Shown: positions 36,204 through 46,357, counted from the stretch's first letter. The stretch is DNA of 64,000 bases from Kaistella montana (GCF_024436175.1 NZ_JANFQP010000001.1:434001-498000), one strand, 5' to 3'. Translations and numbers: made by a program. Notes: generated from the letters alone by a model not told the origin.

Positions 36204-36551
36204 TCATTCTTTTTTTACCAATAAAATCCAGTCGTCTTCCAAAAAGCGATAACCAATTTCATAGAGAAACCGATATTCAGCACCGTTTTTATAAATTTTA
36301 AAATTGGTAAAATATTCAAAATCAAAACCTTCAGAAGTGAGTTTGCTTCTGGTGATTTTAGCTTTTCCATCAACGAATTTTTGTTCACTGAGGATGCGGT
36401 GATTTTTGCGCAGCTTATTGTTGATGTTGCGCATCAAATTCGAAGAATCTCGGTTATGTTTATTGTTGTAGGCGTTTCTGCAGCCATCATTGCAGAATTT
36501 TTTATCGCTTCTTCCGATGATTTGATCACCACATTCTAGACAGTTTTGCAT
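36204..36551 (-). CDS. Small zinc-ribbon protein (DUF2116-like)
   Basis: A 115-residue protein from the ATG at 36551 (MQNCLECGDQIIGRSDKKFC). The N-terminus forms a CxxC...CxxxC zinc ribbon (CLECG and CNDGC) typical of DUF2116-type proteins; the remainder is basic and then beta-rich (FDFEYFTNFKIYKNGAEYRF). A start 15 codons upstream is possible but places extra residues before the ribbon. Function unknown; the basic ribbon suggests nucleic acid or ribosome contact, which is inference. It is convergent with the CvfB gene and divergent from the his operon. Confidence 0.75.
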   Translation of the reverse strand: MQNCLECGDQIIGRSDKKFCNDGCRNAYNNKHNRDSSNLMRNINNKLRKNHRILSEQKFVDGKAKITRSKLTSEGFDFEYFTNFKIYKNGAEYRFLYEIGYRFLEDDWILLVKKE

Positions 36552-36680
36552 CGCTAAAAATTTGATAATCAAATATAAAGAATTATCCGTTTGCAATCGG
36601 ATATTTTTTTAAATGTTTAATTTGTTGTAATAAAGATGAAAAAAAAATAAAAAAATGGAGCAGTTTATCAAAATTGTTTA

Positions 36681-36688
36681 TATATTTG
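36681..36688 (+). promoter_or_regulatory. -7 element of the his operon promoter
   Basis: TATATTTG fits TAnnTTTG and lies 19 nt upstream of the leader-peptide ATG. A good -33 match is not seen. Confidence 0.55.
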
Positions 36689-36707
36689 CGCCATCAAACG
36701 ACAAAGA

Positions 36708-36761
36708 ATGTTCAATCAATTACATCATCATCATTTTCATACTTGCACTCACGCGAGCTGA
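36708..36761 (+). CDS. hisL: Histidine operon leader peptide
   Basis: A 17-codon frame encoding MFNQLHHHHFHTCTHAS, with four consecutive His codons and six in total. It lies directly after a promoter element and before an intrinsic terminator that precedes hisG. This is the classic arrangement for transcription attenuation: ribosomes stalled on His codons when charged tRNA-His is scarce prevent terminator formation. The His-run content and position make this assignment strong even though the peptide sequence differs from enterobacterial HisL. I could not pick out the competing antiterminator pairing by eye. Confidence 0.88.
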   Translation: MFNQLHHHHFHTCTHAS

Positions 36762-36792
36762 TTTTGATATGTTGTAAAGTACCATATTTATT

Positions 36793-36830
36793 AATCCCGC
36801 CTGAGTAAATCAAGGTGGGATTTTTCTTTT
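36793..36830 (+). terminator. Attenuator terminator of the his operon
   Basis: AATCCCGCCT (36793-36802) pairs with AGGTGGGATT (36813-36822), with one G-U pair, followed by TTTCTTTTT. It lies 31 nt after the leader-peptide stop and 52 nt before hisG. Confidence 0.88.
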
Positions 36831-36881
36831 TATCATTTCCAGAACTTCGATTTACTCATGCTTTTCTTTTAAATTAAAACA

Positions 36882-37739
36882 ATGAGTAAGCTTAAAATCG
36901 CCATCCAAAAAAGTGGTCGTCTCAATGAAAAATCTGTTGCACTTCTGGAAGAATGTGGGCTGAAATTCCCAAATGGTGGCGGAAAACTGATCACCGAATC
37001 CAGTAATTTTCCTGTAGAAATTTTGTTTCTCCGTGATGATGATATTCCGCAATATGTAGAACAAAACGTCGCACACATCGGCATTATCGGCGAAAATGTA
37101 TTTCTTGAAAGCCAGAAACAAATTAACATTGTCGAAAAACTCAATTTTTCAGGTTGTCGATTAAGTTTGGCGGTTCCGAAAGAAACCGATTATGAAGGAA
37201 TTTCTTTTTTCAACGATAAAAAAGTTGCGACTTCTTATCCGAATATTTTGCAAAATTATTTCAATGAAAATCAAATTAAAGCAACCATCGAAGTGATTTC
37301 CGGAAGTGTGGAAATAGCACCCGGAATCGGTTTGGCAGACGGAATTTGCGATATTGTAAGCAGCGGTTCTACCTTGCTTTCTAACGGATTAAAAGAGGTT
37401 GAAATTGTTCTTAAAAGTCAGGCGGTTTTGGTTTCAAGTCAAAATTTAGATGAAGAAATTCAGTCAATTTTAAACAAGTTACTTTTCCGAATTCGTTCCG
37501 TTCAAAAGGCTAAAGAAAACAAATATATTTTGCTTAATACGCAGAATAATCAACTCGAAAAAATTATTCAAATATTACCAGGAATGAACAGTCCAACGAT
37601 TCTTCCGTTGGCAAAAGAAGGGTGGAGCAGTTTGCATTCCGTCATCAGCGAAGAAAAATTTTGGGAAATCATCGATGAGTTGAAAGAAGCCGGAGCAGAA
37701 GGAATTTTAGTGGTACCAATTGAAAAAATGATTCTTTAA
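36882..37739 (+). CDS. hisG: ATP phosphoribosyltransferase, long form
   Basis: A 285-residue enzyme catalysing the first step of histidine synthesis, joining ATP and PRPP. The start MSKLKIAIQKSGRLNEKSV is typical. The phosphate-binding segment ISGSVEIAPGIGLADGICDIVSSGSTL marks the catalytic domain, and the last 75 residues form the ACT-like regulatory domain of the HisG-L type, which is feedback inhibited by histidine and needs no HisZ. First structural gene of the operon, placed behind the leader peptide and attenuator. Confidence 0.96.
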   Translation: MSKLKIAIQKSGRLNEKSVALLEECGLKFPNGGGKLITESSNFPVEILFLRDDDIPQYVEQNVAHIGIIGENVFLESQKQINIVEKLNFSGCRLSLAVPKETDYEGISFFNDKKVATSYPNILQNYFNENQIKATIEVISGSVEIAPGIGLADGICDIVSSGSTLLSNGLKEVEIVLKSQAVLVSSQNLDEEIQSILNKLLFRIRSVQKAKENKYILLNTQNNQLEKIIQILPGMNSPTILPLAKEGWSSLHSVISEEKFWEIIDELKEAGAEGILVVPIEKMIL

Positions 37740-37758
37740 TATGTTTAAGTTTAATACA

Positions 37759-39051
37759 ATGAAAACCATTATCAATCCGCCTTATTCCGATTGGGAAAAA
37801 TACGCAAAACGACCAGCTTTTCCGGCAGAAGATTTGGAAGAAAAAGTAGCTTCAGTTCTTGAAAAAGTTCGTTTGGAAGGTGATTCGGCGTTGAAAAACT
37901 TCACTTTAGCATTCGATAAAGTTAATGTTGAAAATATCAAAGTTTCATCTAGTGAAATTGAAATTGCATGTGCTGAAGTTTCAACTGAATTGAAAGATGC
38001 AATTGCCATAGCGGTCAATAATATTAAGGTTTTTCACGAATCTCAACAAATAAATGAAGCGATTGTGGAAACCATTTCCGGAGTTGAATGTTGGAGGAAA
38101 AGTGTGGCCATCGAAAAGGTGGGATTGTATATTCCGGGTGGTTCTGCACCTTTGTTTTCAACGATTTTAATGTTGGGAATTCCTGCGAAAATTGCAGGTT
38201 GTAAAAAAATAATTTTATGTACGCCTCCCGACGAAAACGGAAAAATTAATCCGGCGATTTTGTTTACAGCAACCTTTCTTGGAATTGAGGAAATTTATAA
38301 AGTTGGCGGTGCACAAGCGATTGGCGCGATGGCTTTCGGTACAGAAACGGTTCCTAAAGTTGACAAAATTTTTGGCCCTGGAAATCAATATGTCACTAAA
38401 GCAAAAGAACTCGTACAGAAAACCGGGATTGCGATTGATCTTCCGGCTGGACCAAGCGAAGTTTTGGTGATTGCAGATTCTTCTGCTGATGCAGATTTTG
38501 TCGCTGCAGATTTGCTTTCACAGACGGAACACGGAGCGGACAGTCAGGTGGTTTTGCTTTCAAATTCAGCTGAATTGATGGAGGAAGTGAAAGTTTCTTT
38601 AAATAATCAATTACAACTTTTACCAAGAGCTTCCGTTGCTGAAAAAGCCCTTGAAAACAGCTTTTTTGTATTGTTGAATACCATCAATGAATGCGTTGAT
38701 TTTAGCAATTTATATGCTCCTGAACATTTGATTTTAGCGATTGATAACGCGGAACTATTTGCCGGAAAAATTAAAAATGCAGGTTCGGTTTTCCTTGGGA
38801 ATTATTCCTGCGAAAGTGCTGGTGATTACGCGAGTGGAACCAATCACACTTTGCCGACAAACGGTTATGCAAAAAGCTATAGCGGTGTTTCGCTCGATAG
38901 TTTTGTGAAGAAAATTACCTTCCAAAAAATCACGAAAAAAGGAATTCAGAATATCGGAAAAACCATCGAAATTATGGCGGAAGCTGAACAACTTTTGGCT
39001 CATAAAAATGCAGTTTCCATTCGACTTAAAAAACTACAAGATGAAAAGTAA
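37759..39051 (+). CDS. hisD: Histidinol dehydrogenase
   Basis: A 430-residue zinc-dependent enzyme for the last two oxidations, histidinol to histidine. I favour the ATG at 37759 (MKTIINPPYSDWEKYAKRPA); an ATG at 37741 immediately after the hisG stop would add MFKFNT. Signatures include VGLYIPGGSAPLFSTILMLG, FGPGNQYVTKAKELV, DLPAGPSEVLVIAD and SQTEHGADSQVVL carrying zinc and catalytic residues. Its end overlaps the hisC start (ATGAAAAGTAA), giving translational coupling. Confidence 0.96.
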   Translation: MKTIINPPYSDWEKYAKRPAFPAEDLEEKVASVLEKVRLEGDSALKNFTLAFDKVNVENIKVSSSEIEIACAEVSTELKDAIAIAVNNIKVFHESQQINEAIVETISGVECWRKSVAIEKVGLYIPGGSAPLFSTILMLGIPAKIAGCKKIILCTPPDENGKINPAILFTATFLGIEEIYKVGGAQAIGAMAFGTETVPKVDKIFGPGNQYVTKAKELVQKTGIAIDLPAGPSEVLVIADSSADADFVAADLLSQTEHGADSQVVLLSNSAELMEEVKVSLNNQLQLLPRASVAEKALENSFFVLLNTINECVDFSNLYAPEHLILAIDNAELFAGKIKNAGSVFLGNYSCESAGDYASGTNHTLPTNGYAKSYSGVSLDSFVKKITFQKITKKGIQNIGKTIEIMAEAEQLLAHKNAVSIRLKKLQDEK

Positions 39052-40078
39052 AATTGAAGAACTCGTAAGAAAAAACATCCGCAATTTGGCGCCATATTCC
39101 AGTGCGAGAGACGAATATTCAGGGAAAGAAGGCATTTTTTTGGATGCCAATGAAAATCCTTTTGGTATTTACAACCGCTATCCCGATCCGTATCAACCTG
39201 CATTGAAACAGAAACTTGCCGAACTGAAAAATACCAATCCAGAGAATATTTTCATCGGAAACGGAAGCGATGAAGTGATTGATTTAGCTTTTAGAATTTT
39301 CTGCGAACCGAGACTGGATAAGGCTTTGACGTTTGTACCAACTTACGGAATGTACGAAGTTTCTGCCAATATTAATGATGTTGAACTTATTAAACTTCCT
39401 TTAAACACCAATTTTCAAATTGAAAGAAAAGATTTGGAACCGTATTTTTTAGATGAATTTTTAAAACTAATTTTTATTTGTTCGCCCAACAATCCTACCG
39501 GAAACTTGTTGAAAATCGAAGATATCGAATTTATCCTCGAGAATTTCAACGGAATTGTGATTATCGACGAAGCGTATATTGATTTTTGTGAGCAACCTTC
39601 TTTCATCGAAAAAATTGCAAAATATCCCAATTTGATCATTATTCAAACTTTAAGTAAAGCTTGGGGGATGGCCGGAATTCGATTGGGAATCGGTGTGATG
39701 AATGAGGAAATTCTTTCATATTACAACCGTGTTAAAGCGCCTTACAACATCAGCGTTATCAACCAAAAAACGGCTTTGGAAATTCTGAATAATGAAGAAA
39801 AATTTCACCAAAAAGTAAAAGATATTTTGATTGAAAAACAGCAATTAATTGAAAAACTCTCGGCGCTGAAAATCATTAAAAAAATCTTTCCATCTAATGC
39901 CAATTTCTTGCTCGTGGAAGTTGAAAATGCCGATGAAATCTATGAAAAACTCATTCAGAAGAAAATTATCGTCAGAAATCGAAATTCCGTAATTAAAAAT
40001 TGCATGAGAATTTCCGTAGGAACTCCCGAGGAAAATGAAGCGTTACTCAATGCCCTAAAAGAACAAAAAAATGACTAA
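39041..40078 (+). CDS. hisC: Histidinol-phosphate aminotransferase
   Basis: A 345-residue PLP-dependent enzyme. The ATG at 39041 ([20 protein letters not shown]) overlaps the hisD stop and is preferred to an earlier codon. Seen are [49 protein letters not shown] and the PLP-lysine segment [16 protein letters not shown]. It converts imidazole acetol phosphate to histidinol phosphate. The 3' end overlaps hisB by 8 nt. Confidence 0.96.
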   Translation: MKSKIEELVRKNIRNLAPYSSARDEYSGKEGIFLDANENPFGIYNRYPDPYQPALKQKLAELKNTNPENIFIGNGSDEVIDLAFRIFCEPRLDKALTFVPTYGMYEVSANINDVELIKLPLNTNFQIERKDLEPYFLDEFLKLIFICSPNNPTGNLLKIEDIEFILENFNGIVIIDEAYIDFCEQPSFIEKIAKYPNLIIIQTLSKAWGMAGIRLGIGVMNEEILSYYNRVKAPYNISVINQKTALEILNNEEKFHQKVKDILIEKQQLIEKLSALKIIKKIFPSNANFLLVEVENADEIYEKLIQKKIIVRNRNSVIKNCMRISVGTPEENEALLNALKEQKND

Positions 40079-41162
40079 AAAAGTTTTATTTATCGACCGC
40101 GACGGAACGATTATTCGCGAACCTGAAGATTTTCAAATTGATGCTTTTGAAAAGCTGGAATTCCTCCCAAATGTGATCAGTTCACTTTCAAAAATTGCCC
40201 AAGAACTCAGCTACGAACTCGTTATGGTAAGCAATCAGGACGGTTTGGGAACAGATTCTTTTCCGGAAGAAACTTTCTGGCCGGTGCAAAATTTCATCAT
40301 CAATACTTTGAAAAATGAAGGTGTTGAATTTAGCGAAATTTTGATTGATTCTTCCTTTGAATATGAAAATAAACCGACCAGAAAACCCGGAGTCGGAATG
40401 CTTCAAAAGTACATTTATGGCAATTACGACTTGGAAAATTCATTCGTGATTGGCGATCGAAAAACAGACCTTCAACTTGCAGAAAATTTAGGGACAAAAT
40501 CGATTTTCATTAATGAAAAAGGCGATTCCAAAGCAACATTTTCGACTATTGATTGGAATGAAATTTATGATTTTCTGAAATCCGTTCCGAGAATCGGGAA
40601 AGTAGAAAGAAAAACTCTGGAAACATCGATTAACATTGAATTAAACCTCGATGGAAAAGGAAATTCTGAAATTAAAACCGGTTTGCCATTTTTCGATCAC
40701 ATGTTGCAACAAATTGCAAAACACGGGAATTTAGATTTGAAAATTCAAGTCGATGGCGACCTTGAAATTGATGAACATCACACGATGGAAGATACAGCAA
40801 TCGCTTTGGGTGACGCGTTTTTACAAGCGCTTGGTGAAAAAAAAGCCATTTCACGTTATGGTTTTCTCCTTCCGATGGACGATTGTTTGGCTCAAGTTGC
40901 GGTCGATTTTGGTGGAAGACCTTGGTTGGTTTGGGATGCTGAATTTAAAAGAGAAAAAATTGGAGATGTTCCAACCGAGATGTTTTTCCATTTTTTCAAA
41001 TCGTTTTCCGATCAGGCGAGATGCAATCTCAATATCAAAGCAGAAGGTGAAAATGAGCACCACAAAATTGAATCGATTTTTAAAGCATTTGCAAAAGCAA
41101 TAAAAATGGCAGTGACCAAAACCGAAAATTACAACATCCCAAGTACCAAAGGAATTTTATGA
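40071..41162 (+). CDS. hisB: Bifunctional histidinol-phosphatase / imidazoleglycerol-phosphate dehydratase
   Basis: A 363-residue fusion. Residues 1-165 are a HAD phosphatase with the nucleophile motif [15 protein letters not shown] and the distal motif [17 protein letters not shown]. Residues 170-363 are the dehydratase, with [25 protein letters not shown] and [16 protein letters not shown] supplying the metal-binding histidines. It therefore performs two non-consecutive pathway steps, as in enterobacteria. Start and stop overlap hisC (8 nt) and hisH (4 nt). Confidence 0.96.
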   Translation: MTKKVLFIDRDGTIIREPEDFQIDAFEKLEFLPNVISSLSKIAQELSYELVMVSNQDGLGTDSFPEETFWPVQNFIINTLKNEGVEFSEILIDSSFEYENKPTRKPGVGMLQKYIYGNYDLENSFVIGDRKTDLQLAENLGTKSIFINEKGDSKATFSTIDWNEIYDFLKSVPRIGKVERKTLETSINIELNLDGKGNSEIKTGLPFFDHMLQQIAKHGNLDLKIQVDGDLEIDEHHTMEDTAIALGDAFLQALGEKKAISRYGFLLPMDDCLAQVAVDFGGRPWLVWDAEFKREKIGDVPTEMFFHFFKSFSDQARCNLNIKAEGENEHHKIESIFKAFAKAIKMAVTKTENYNIPSTKGIL

Positions 41163-41737
41163 TCGCGATATTGAAATACAACGCAGGAAACGCGCTTTCC
41201 GTCGAAAATGCAGTGCTAAGACTCGGTTTTCCAACGATGATTACCGATGATATTGAAGTGATTAAATCAGCAGAAAAAGTAATAATTCCCGGAGTTGGCG
41301 AAGCGGGTTCGGCTATGAATTATTTGAAAGAAAAAGGTTTGGATGAAGTCATAAAGTCCCTTACACAGCCGGTTTTAGGAATTTGTCTCGGAATGCAATT
41401 GCTTTGTGAATTTTCTGAAGAAGGAGCCACTGAAACTTTAGGAATTTTTAAAACAAATGTTTTGAAATTTCCTCCTCAAGAACTCGTTCCGCACACCGGT
41501 TGGAATGATTTTACAATTCTAAAAGGGAAACTTTTTGAAGGAATTAATACAGAAGAAAATTGCTATTTCGTTCATAGTTTTTACGCAGAAATTTGTGATG
41601 AAACCGTTGCTATAACGGATTATATTTTGCCTTTCAGCGCGGCTTTACAGAAAGACAATTTCTACGCGACCCAATTTCACCCGGAAAAATCAGCAGAAAC
41701 CGGAATACGAATTTTAAAAAACTTTTTAAGCTTATGA
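41159..41737 (+). CDS. hisH: Imidazole glycerol phosphate synthase, glutaminase subunit
   Basis: A 192-residue class I glutamine amidotransferase that feeds ammonia to HisF. The nucleophile elbow is [18 protein letters not shown], with Cys in ICLG, and the His/Glu of the triad are in [13 protein letters not shown]. The conserved start [18 protein letters not shown] is present. Starts on ATGA overlapping the hisB stop by 4 nt. Confidence 0.96.
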   Translation: MIAILKYNAGNALSVENAVLRLGFPTMITDDIEVIKSAEKVIIPGVGEAGSAMNYLKEKGLDEVIKSLTQPVLGICLGMQLLCEFSEEGATETLGIFKTNVLKFPPQELVPHTGWNDFTILKGKLFEGINTEENCYFVHSFYAEICDETVAITDYILPFSAALQKDNFYATQFHPEKSAETGIRILKNFLSL

Positions 41738-42447
41738 GAATTATTCCCGCTATCGACATCATCGGTGGAAAATGTGTGAGATTGACGAAAGGCGATTATT
41801 CCACCCAAAAAATATATAATGAAAACCCTTTAGAAATGGCTCAAATCTTTGAGGATTCGGGGATTCAATTTCTGCATCTTGTCGATTTGGACGGAGCGAA
41901 ATCTCAACAAATTGTCAATTATAAAACCTTAGAAATTTTGGCTTCTAAAACCAAATTAAACATCGATTTCGGAGGTGGAATTAAATCTGAAAACGATATC
42001 AAAACTGCTTTTGAATTTGGTGCAAAGCAAATTACCGTAGGAAGTATTGCCGCTCAAAATCCGGATTTAATGATGAAATGGATAACTGAATATGGTTCAG
42101 AGAAAATCATTTTGGGAGCCGATTGCAAAAACAGAATGATTGCCACCAATGGTTGGCTCGAAAACAGTGATTTGGACGTGATTTCTTTCATTAAAAATTA
42201 CGAAAATAATGGGATAAAATACGGAATCGTAACCGATATCGATAAAGATGGAATGCTTTCGGGACCTGCGTTTGAACTTTATGAAGATATTTTAAAAACA
42301 ACCGAAATCAACCTGATTGCAAGTGGTGGAATTACGACCATTGAAGATGTGAAAAAATTAGAAAAAATCGGTTGCGGTGGTGCGATTATCGGAAAAGCAA
42401 TTTATGAAGGAACGATTGAATTAAAAGAATTGGCAAAATTATGTTAA
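41734..42447 (+). CDS. hisA: Phosphoribosylformimino-AICAR ribotide isomerase
   Basis: A 237-residue (beta/alpha)8 barrel. The catalytic Asp is in [16 protein letters not shown], the second in [16 protein letters not shown], and phosphate-binding loops are [12 protein letters not shown] and [12 protein letters not shown]. It performs the Amadori rearrangement of ProFAR. Overlaps hisH by 4 nt and hisF by 7 nt. Confidence 0.96.
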   Translation: MRIIPAIDIIGGKCVRLTKGDYSTQKIYNENPLEMAQIFEDSGIQFLHLVDLDGAKSQQIVNYKTLEILASKTKLNIDFGGGIKSENDIKTAFEFGAKQITVGSIAAQNPDLMMKWITEYGSEKIILGADCKNRMIATNGWLENSDLDVISFIKNYENNGIKYGIVTDIDKDGMLSGPAFELYEDILKTTEINLIASGGITTIEDVKKLEKIGCGGAIIGKAIYEGTIELKELAKLC

Positions 42448-43196
42448 AGAAAAGAATTATCCCTTGTTTAGACATCAAAAACGGGCGAACCGTGAAGGGA
42501 ATCAATTTCAAAGAACTTGCTGATGCAGGTGATCCAGTGGAATTGGCGAAAAGATATGTGGATGAAGGAGCCGATGAACTGGTTTTTCTCGACATTACGG
42601 CAACGCTCGAAAATCGGAAAACTTTGACCAATCTCGTCACCAGAATCGCTTCGGAAATCAATATTCCGTTTACTGTTGGTGGCGGCATCAACACTTTGGA
42701 AGATGCAAAAATGATCATCGATTCCGGCGCGGATAAAATCAGCCTTAATTCTGCTGCAATCCTTCGTCCAGAACTAATTTCCGAGATTGCACTTACTTTC
42801 GGAAATCAATGTGTGGTTTTGGCAATTGACACGAAATTTGTCAATGAAGAATGGCTAGTTTTCCGAAGCGGCGGAACGATAATCACGGATTTTAAAGCCA
42901 TCGATTGGGCTAGAAAAGGTGCTGAACTTGGAGCCGGAGAAATCCTATTAACTTCGATGAATAACGACGGAACAAAGAACGGTTTTGCTATAGAAATCTG
43001 TAAAGCAGTTTCTGAAGCGGTTTCTATTCCGGTGATTGCATCGGGTGGAGCAGGAATGATGGAACATTTTGCTGAAGTTTTTTCTCAAACCAATGTTACC
43101 GCAGCTTTGGCAGCAAGCGTTTTTCATTTTGGTCAAATTCCGATTCCTGAACTTAAAAATTATTTAAAAACAAAAAAAATCCCCGTAAGAATATGA
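42441..43196 (+). CDS. hisF: Imidazole glycerol phosphate synthase, cyclase subunit
   Basis: A 251-residue barrel partner of HisH producing IGP and [23 protein letters not shown] contains the catalytic Asp near residue 11, and [14 protein letters not shown] the second one. Phosphate-binding segments are [15 protein letters not shown] and [13 protein letters not shown]. Length is standard. Overlaps hisA and hisIE. Confidence 0.96.
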   Translation: MLKKRIIPCLDIKNGRTVKGINFKELADAGDPVELAKRYVDEGADELVFLDITATLENRKTLTNLVTRIASEINIPFTVGGGINTLEDAKMIIDSGADKISLNSAAILRPELISEIALTFGNQCVVLAIDTKFVNEEWLVFRSGGTIITDFKAIDWARKGAELGAGEILLTSMNNDGTKNGFAIEICKAVSEAVSIPVIASGGAGMMEHFAEVFSQTNVTAALAASVFHFGQIPIPELKNYLKTKKIPVRI

Positions 43197-43780
43197 AACC
43201 AAATTTTAATAAAACCAACGGATTGCTCCCGGTAATTGTTCAGGATGCGGTGACGATGCAAGTATTGATGTTGGGTTATATGAACGAAGAAGCATTTGAA
43301 AAAACACAAAAAGAGCAAAAAATTACCTTTTTCAGCCGAAGCAAAAATCGACTTTGGACAAAAGGCGAAACTTCCGGGAATTTCCTTTGGGTAAAAGAAA
43401 TCTTCTTGGATTGTGATGAAGATACTTTGCTAATTTCTGTGAAAGCGGATGGACCAACTTGCCACAAAGGAACGATTTCATGCTTTGATAACCAGCAAAA
43501 AAAAGGATTTCTTTATCGTTTGGAGCAAACCATACATGAGAGAATTGATCAGAATATTGAAAATTCTTACACCAATCAACTTTATCAAAAAGGTATTAAC
43601 AAAGTTGCGCAAAAAGTTGGCGAAGAAGCTGTGGAATTAGTTATAGAAGCCAAAGATGATAACGCAGAACTCTTTAAAAATGAAGCTGCGGATTTGTTAT
43701 ATCATTATTTAATTTTACTTAAAGCAAAAGGATTTTCTTTGGAAGAAATTGAAGATGTTTTGAGAAAAAGAGAAAAGTAA
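43193..43780 (+). CDS. hisI: Bifunctional PR-AMP cyclohydrolase / PR-ATP pyrophosphatase
   Basis: A 195-residue HisIE fusion catalysing steps two and three. The HisI half has TKGETSGNFLWVKEI, DCDEDTLLISVKADGPTCHKG with the zinc Cys, and the HisE half has INKVAQKVGEEAVELVIEAKDDN. It is the last gene of the operon; a convergent aminotransferase follows after 88 nt without a strong terminator, though a weak GGATTT/AAATCC hairpin occurs at 43817-43830. Confidence 0.95.
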   Translation: MKPNFNKTNGLLPVIVQDAVTMQVLMLGYMNEEAFEKTQKEQKITFFSRSKNRLWTKGETSGNFLWVKEIFLDCDEDTLLISVKADGPTCHKGTISCFDNQQKKGFLYRLEQTIHERIDQNIENSYTNQLYQKGINKVAQKVGEEAVELVIEAKDDNAELFKNEAADLLYHYLILLKAKGFSLEEIEDVLRKREK

Positions 43781-43868
43781 GATTCTGACAATGTTTAAAA
43801 AAAATTCTATCGGTAAGGATTTAGAAATCCGTGGATTAAATCATTTAAAATGACGATTTTTTTTATCC

Positions 43869-45005
43869 TCATAAATATCGAAGATTGGTTGCGGCACGAA
43901 GCATAGTTTCTTCTTTTTTAGCAAAACAAAAACGGATCATTCCGGTGTTGGTTTCCTCGTGATAAAATGCCGAAAGTGGTATAGTCGCAACTTTTGCATT
44001 TTCAGTTAGCCAAATTGCAAATTCTTTGTCTGAAACTTTAGAAATATTTTCATAACCCAAAACCTGAAAATATCCGGCTTCGGCTTTTTCTTTTAATGAA
44101 AATGGAAGATCTTTAAATTCATTGAGGAAAAAATCTCTTTTTTGTTGCATGTTTTTTCGGTTTTCGTTTGCATCAAAAATTTCAAGATATTTTGCTAAAG
44201 CATATTGTGAAGGCGCATTCACGCTGAAACTTAAATATTGATGAACACGGCGATAGGCGAGAGAAAGTTCTTCTGAAGCTAAAATGTAACCTACTTTCCA
44301 GCCGGTAATGTGGAACATTTTCCCGAAAGAAAAGATACAGAAACATCTTTCGCGAAGTTTTGGATGATGGAAAGCGCTGTGAAATTCGATATCATCATAG
44401 ATGAGAATATCATAAACTTCATCGGAAATTATGATGATTTCTGTGGAATCTATAATCGACGCGAGTTGATCCCAATCGGATTTTTTCCACACTTTTCCGG
44501 ACGGATTATGTGGCGAATTGACAATTATTGCTTTGGTTTTTTCGGAAATTGCATTTTTCAGTGCATCAAAATCAACTTCAAAATTATTTTTTAAACTCAC
44601 AAAAACAGGCAAACCACCATTCATTTCAATCGCTGGAACATAGGAATCGTATGAAGGCTCTAGAACAATTACTTCATCACCAAAATTGACAATCGCAGCA
44701 ATCGCTGTGTAAATCCCATAAGTCGCTCCAGGAGAAATGGTGATATTTTCTTTGGATACTGAAATTGGAATTTTCCTTGTTTGGTTGAAGGTTATGAGAT
44801 TATCAACCAATGCTGGAAGTCCGCTCATCGGAGCGTATTGATTAAAGTTTTTTTCGGTTCCTTCGGCGAGTAGTTTTTTCAATCGCTCATCGATTTCGTA
44901 ATCGGGGAAACCTTGCGAGAGATTTACCGCGTTGTTTTGTTGCGCGAGCGCCGTCATTTCGGAGAATATTGTAAGGTCTTTGCCTGAATGTTTTCTTTTA
45001 ACCAT
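43869..45005 (-). CDS. Methionine (YbdL-like) aminotransferase
   Basis: A 378-residue fold-type I PLP enzyme from the ATG at 45005 (MVKRKHSGKDLTIFSEMTAL). NLSQGFPDYEIDERL, INPGATYGI-like (ISPGATYGIYTAI), VNSPHNPSGKVW and the lysine segment SFGKMFHITGWKVGYI are characteristic of the YbdL/kynurenine aminotransferase group, which transaminates methionine and aromatic amino acids, often in methionine salvage. Substrate preference is inferred from family. Convergent with hisIE and divergent from the peptidase gene. Confidence 0.88.
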   Translation of the reverse strand: MVKRKHSGKDLTIFSEMTALAQQNNAVNLSQGFPDYEIDERLKKLLAEGTEKNFNQYAPMSGLPALVDNLITFNQTRKIPISVSKENITISPGATYGIYTAIAAIVNFGDEVIVLEPSYDSYVPAIEMNGGLPVFVSLKNNFEVDFDALKNAISEKTKAIIVNSPHNPSGKVWKKSDWDQLASIIDSTEIIIISDEVYDILIYDDIEFHSAFHHPKLRERCFCIFSFGKMFHITGWKVGYILASEELSLAYRRVHQYLSFSVNAPSQYALAKYLEIFDANENRKNMQQKRDFFLNEFKDLPFSLKEKAEAGYFQVLGYENISKVSDKEFAIWLTENAKVATIPLSAFYHEETNTGMIRFCFAKKEETMLRAATNLRYL

Positions 45006-45067
45006 TATCAAATTTAAAAATAAACTTTAAAATTTAATTACTATTTTTAAACTTCAAAAAAATAATT

Positions 45068-46087
45068 ATGAAAAATCTTTTTCTACCGCTATTTTCTGTG
45101 GTGATGCTTAGTAGTTGTGCGTCTGTAAACTATTCGTACGACGGTAAAGTATTCAAACAATCTTTGGAAGCTATTTCGCAACAAGATTTAAAGAAAAACC
45201 TTTATGTGATTGCATCCGACGAAATGGAAGGTCGCGATACCGGAAGTCCGGGACAGAAAAAAGCCGGCGAATACATGATCAAACAATATCAGGAAATGGG
45301 CGTTTCGCATCCGGCCCAAATGAATTCTTATTACCAAAAAATTCCCGCAGCAAGCTTGAATACAGGTAGAGGAAAAGGTTTGCCAAATTCTGAAAACATT
45401 CTAGCTTTCATAAAAGGAAGTGAGAAACCCGAAGAAATCATAGTAATTTCTGCACATTATGACCACGTTGGAACCAGAAATGGAGTGGTGTACAACGGAG
45501 CTGATGACGATGGAAGTGGAACAGTTGCAGTAATGCAAATTGCAAAAGCCTTTCAACAAGCGAAAAAAGCTGGTCACGGGCCGAAAAGATCGATTCTTTT
45601 TCTGCATGTAACGGGAGAAGAACATGGCTTGTTGGGTTCAAAATATTATGCTGAAAATCCAATTTTCCCGATCGCAAATACAGTTGCTGATCTTAATATC
45701 GATATGATCGGAAGATGCGATGCTGACAATTGCGGAAAAGATTATGTATATGTGATTGGCTCGGAAATGTTGAGTTCCGATTTAAAGAAAATCAATGTGG
45801 AAGCCAATAATAAAGTGACCAAAATGGAACTCAATTATAAATACGACGATCCGAAAGATCCGCAAAGGCTTTATTATCGTTCTGATCATTATAATTTTGC
45901 TAAAAACGGCGTTCCTGTGGCTTTTTTCTTTGATGGAATTCATGAAGATTATCACAAACCAACGGATGATCCTGAAAAAATTGACTATTCTGCGCTTCAG
46001 AAACGTGCTCAACTTGTTTTCGCAACGGCGTGGGAATTGGCGAACAGAAAAGATAGAATCGTTGTTGATGGGAAAAATGGACAATAA
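45068..46087 (+). CDS. M28 family zinc peptidase, lipoprotein
   Basis: A 339-residue exported protein with lipobox VVMLSSC|ASV at the N-terminus. The M28 aminopeptidase domain has the zinc ligands in IVISAHYDHVGTRNG and NGADDDGSGTVAVMQ, the catalytic Glu pair in VTGEEHGLLGSKYY, and further ligands in NIDMIGRCDAD and FFDGIHEDYHKPTDD. Members act on peptide N-termini in the periplasm or on the surface. Monocistronic with its own terminator. Confidence 0.92.
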   Translation: MKNLFLPLFSVVMLSSCASVNYSYDGKVFKQSLEAISQQDLKKNLYVIASDEMEGRDTGSPGQKKAGEYMIKQYQEMGVSHPAQMNSYYQKIPAASLNTGRGKGLPNSENILAFIKGSEKPEEIIVISAHYDHVGTRNGVVYNGADDDGSGTVAVMQIAKAFQQAKKAGHGPKRSILFLHVTGEEHGLLGSKYYAENPIFPIANTVADLNIDMIGRCDADNCGKDYVYVIGSEMLSSDLKKINVEANNKVTKMELNYKYDDPKDPQRLYYRSDHYNFAKNGVPVAFFFDGIHEDYHKPTDDPEKIDYSALQKRAQLVFATAWELANRKDRIVVDGKNGQ

Positions 46088-46152
46088 TTTTTAAGTATAA
46101 AACATCAATAATTTTCATCATTATTGAAGAGATACAAAAGTCTTTTAATAAA

Positions 46153-46186
46153 ATTCCGTTGCTTTTGCGACGGAGTTTTTGTTTTT
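46153..46186 (+). terminator. Terminator after the M28 peptidase gene
   Basis: ATTCCGTTGC (46153-46162) pairs with GCGACGGAGT (46167-46176), including two G-U pairs, around a TTTT loop and before a T-rich tail. Confidence 0.8.
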
Positions 46187-46201
46187 GTAAATTTGGTTTT
46201 C

Positions 46202-46273
46202 GGCTCCATAGTTCAACGGATAGAATAGAAGTTTCCTAAACTTTAGATCCAAGTTCGATTCTTGGTGGAGTCA
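46202..46273 (+). tRNA. tRNA-Arg, anticodon CCT
   Basis: The acceptor arms GGCTCCA (46202-46208) and TGGAGTC (46266-46272) pair with one G-U. The anticodon stem GAAGT/ACTTT encloses loop TTCCTAA with anticodon CCT, reading AGG. The T-arm CAAG-TTCGATT-CTTG is intact, and discriminator base is A at 46273. The 3' CCA is not encoded. Confidence 0.93.
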
Positions 46274-46357
46274 CTTTTGGGAAATAAGAGAATCCGCTGT
46301 TTAGCAACGGATTCAATAGATAAAAACATCTCATTTTTTAGTTAGACAACAACAAAA

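Noticed and set aside
43817-43830. Terminator between hisIE and the aminotransferase gene
   Set aside because: GGATTTAGAAATCC forms only a short stem with a 2-nt loop and no T-run follows on either strand.
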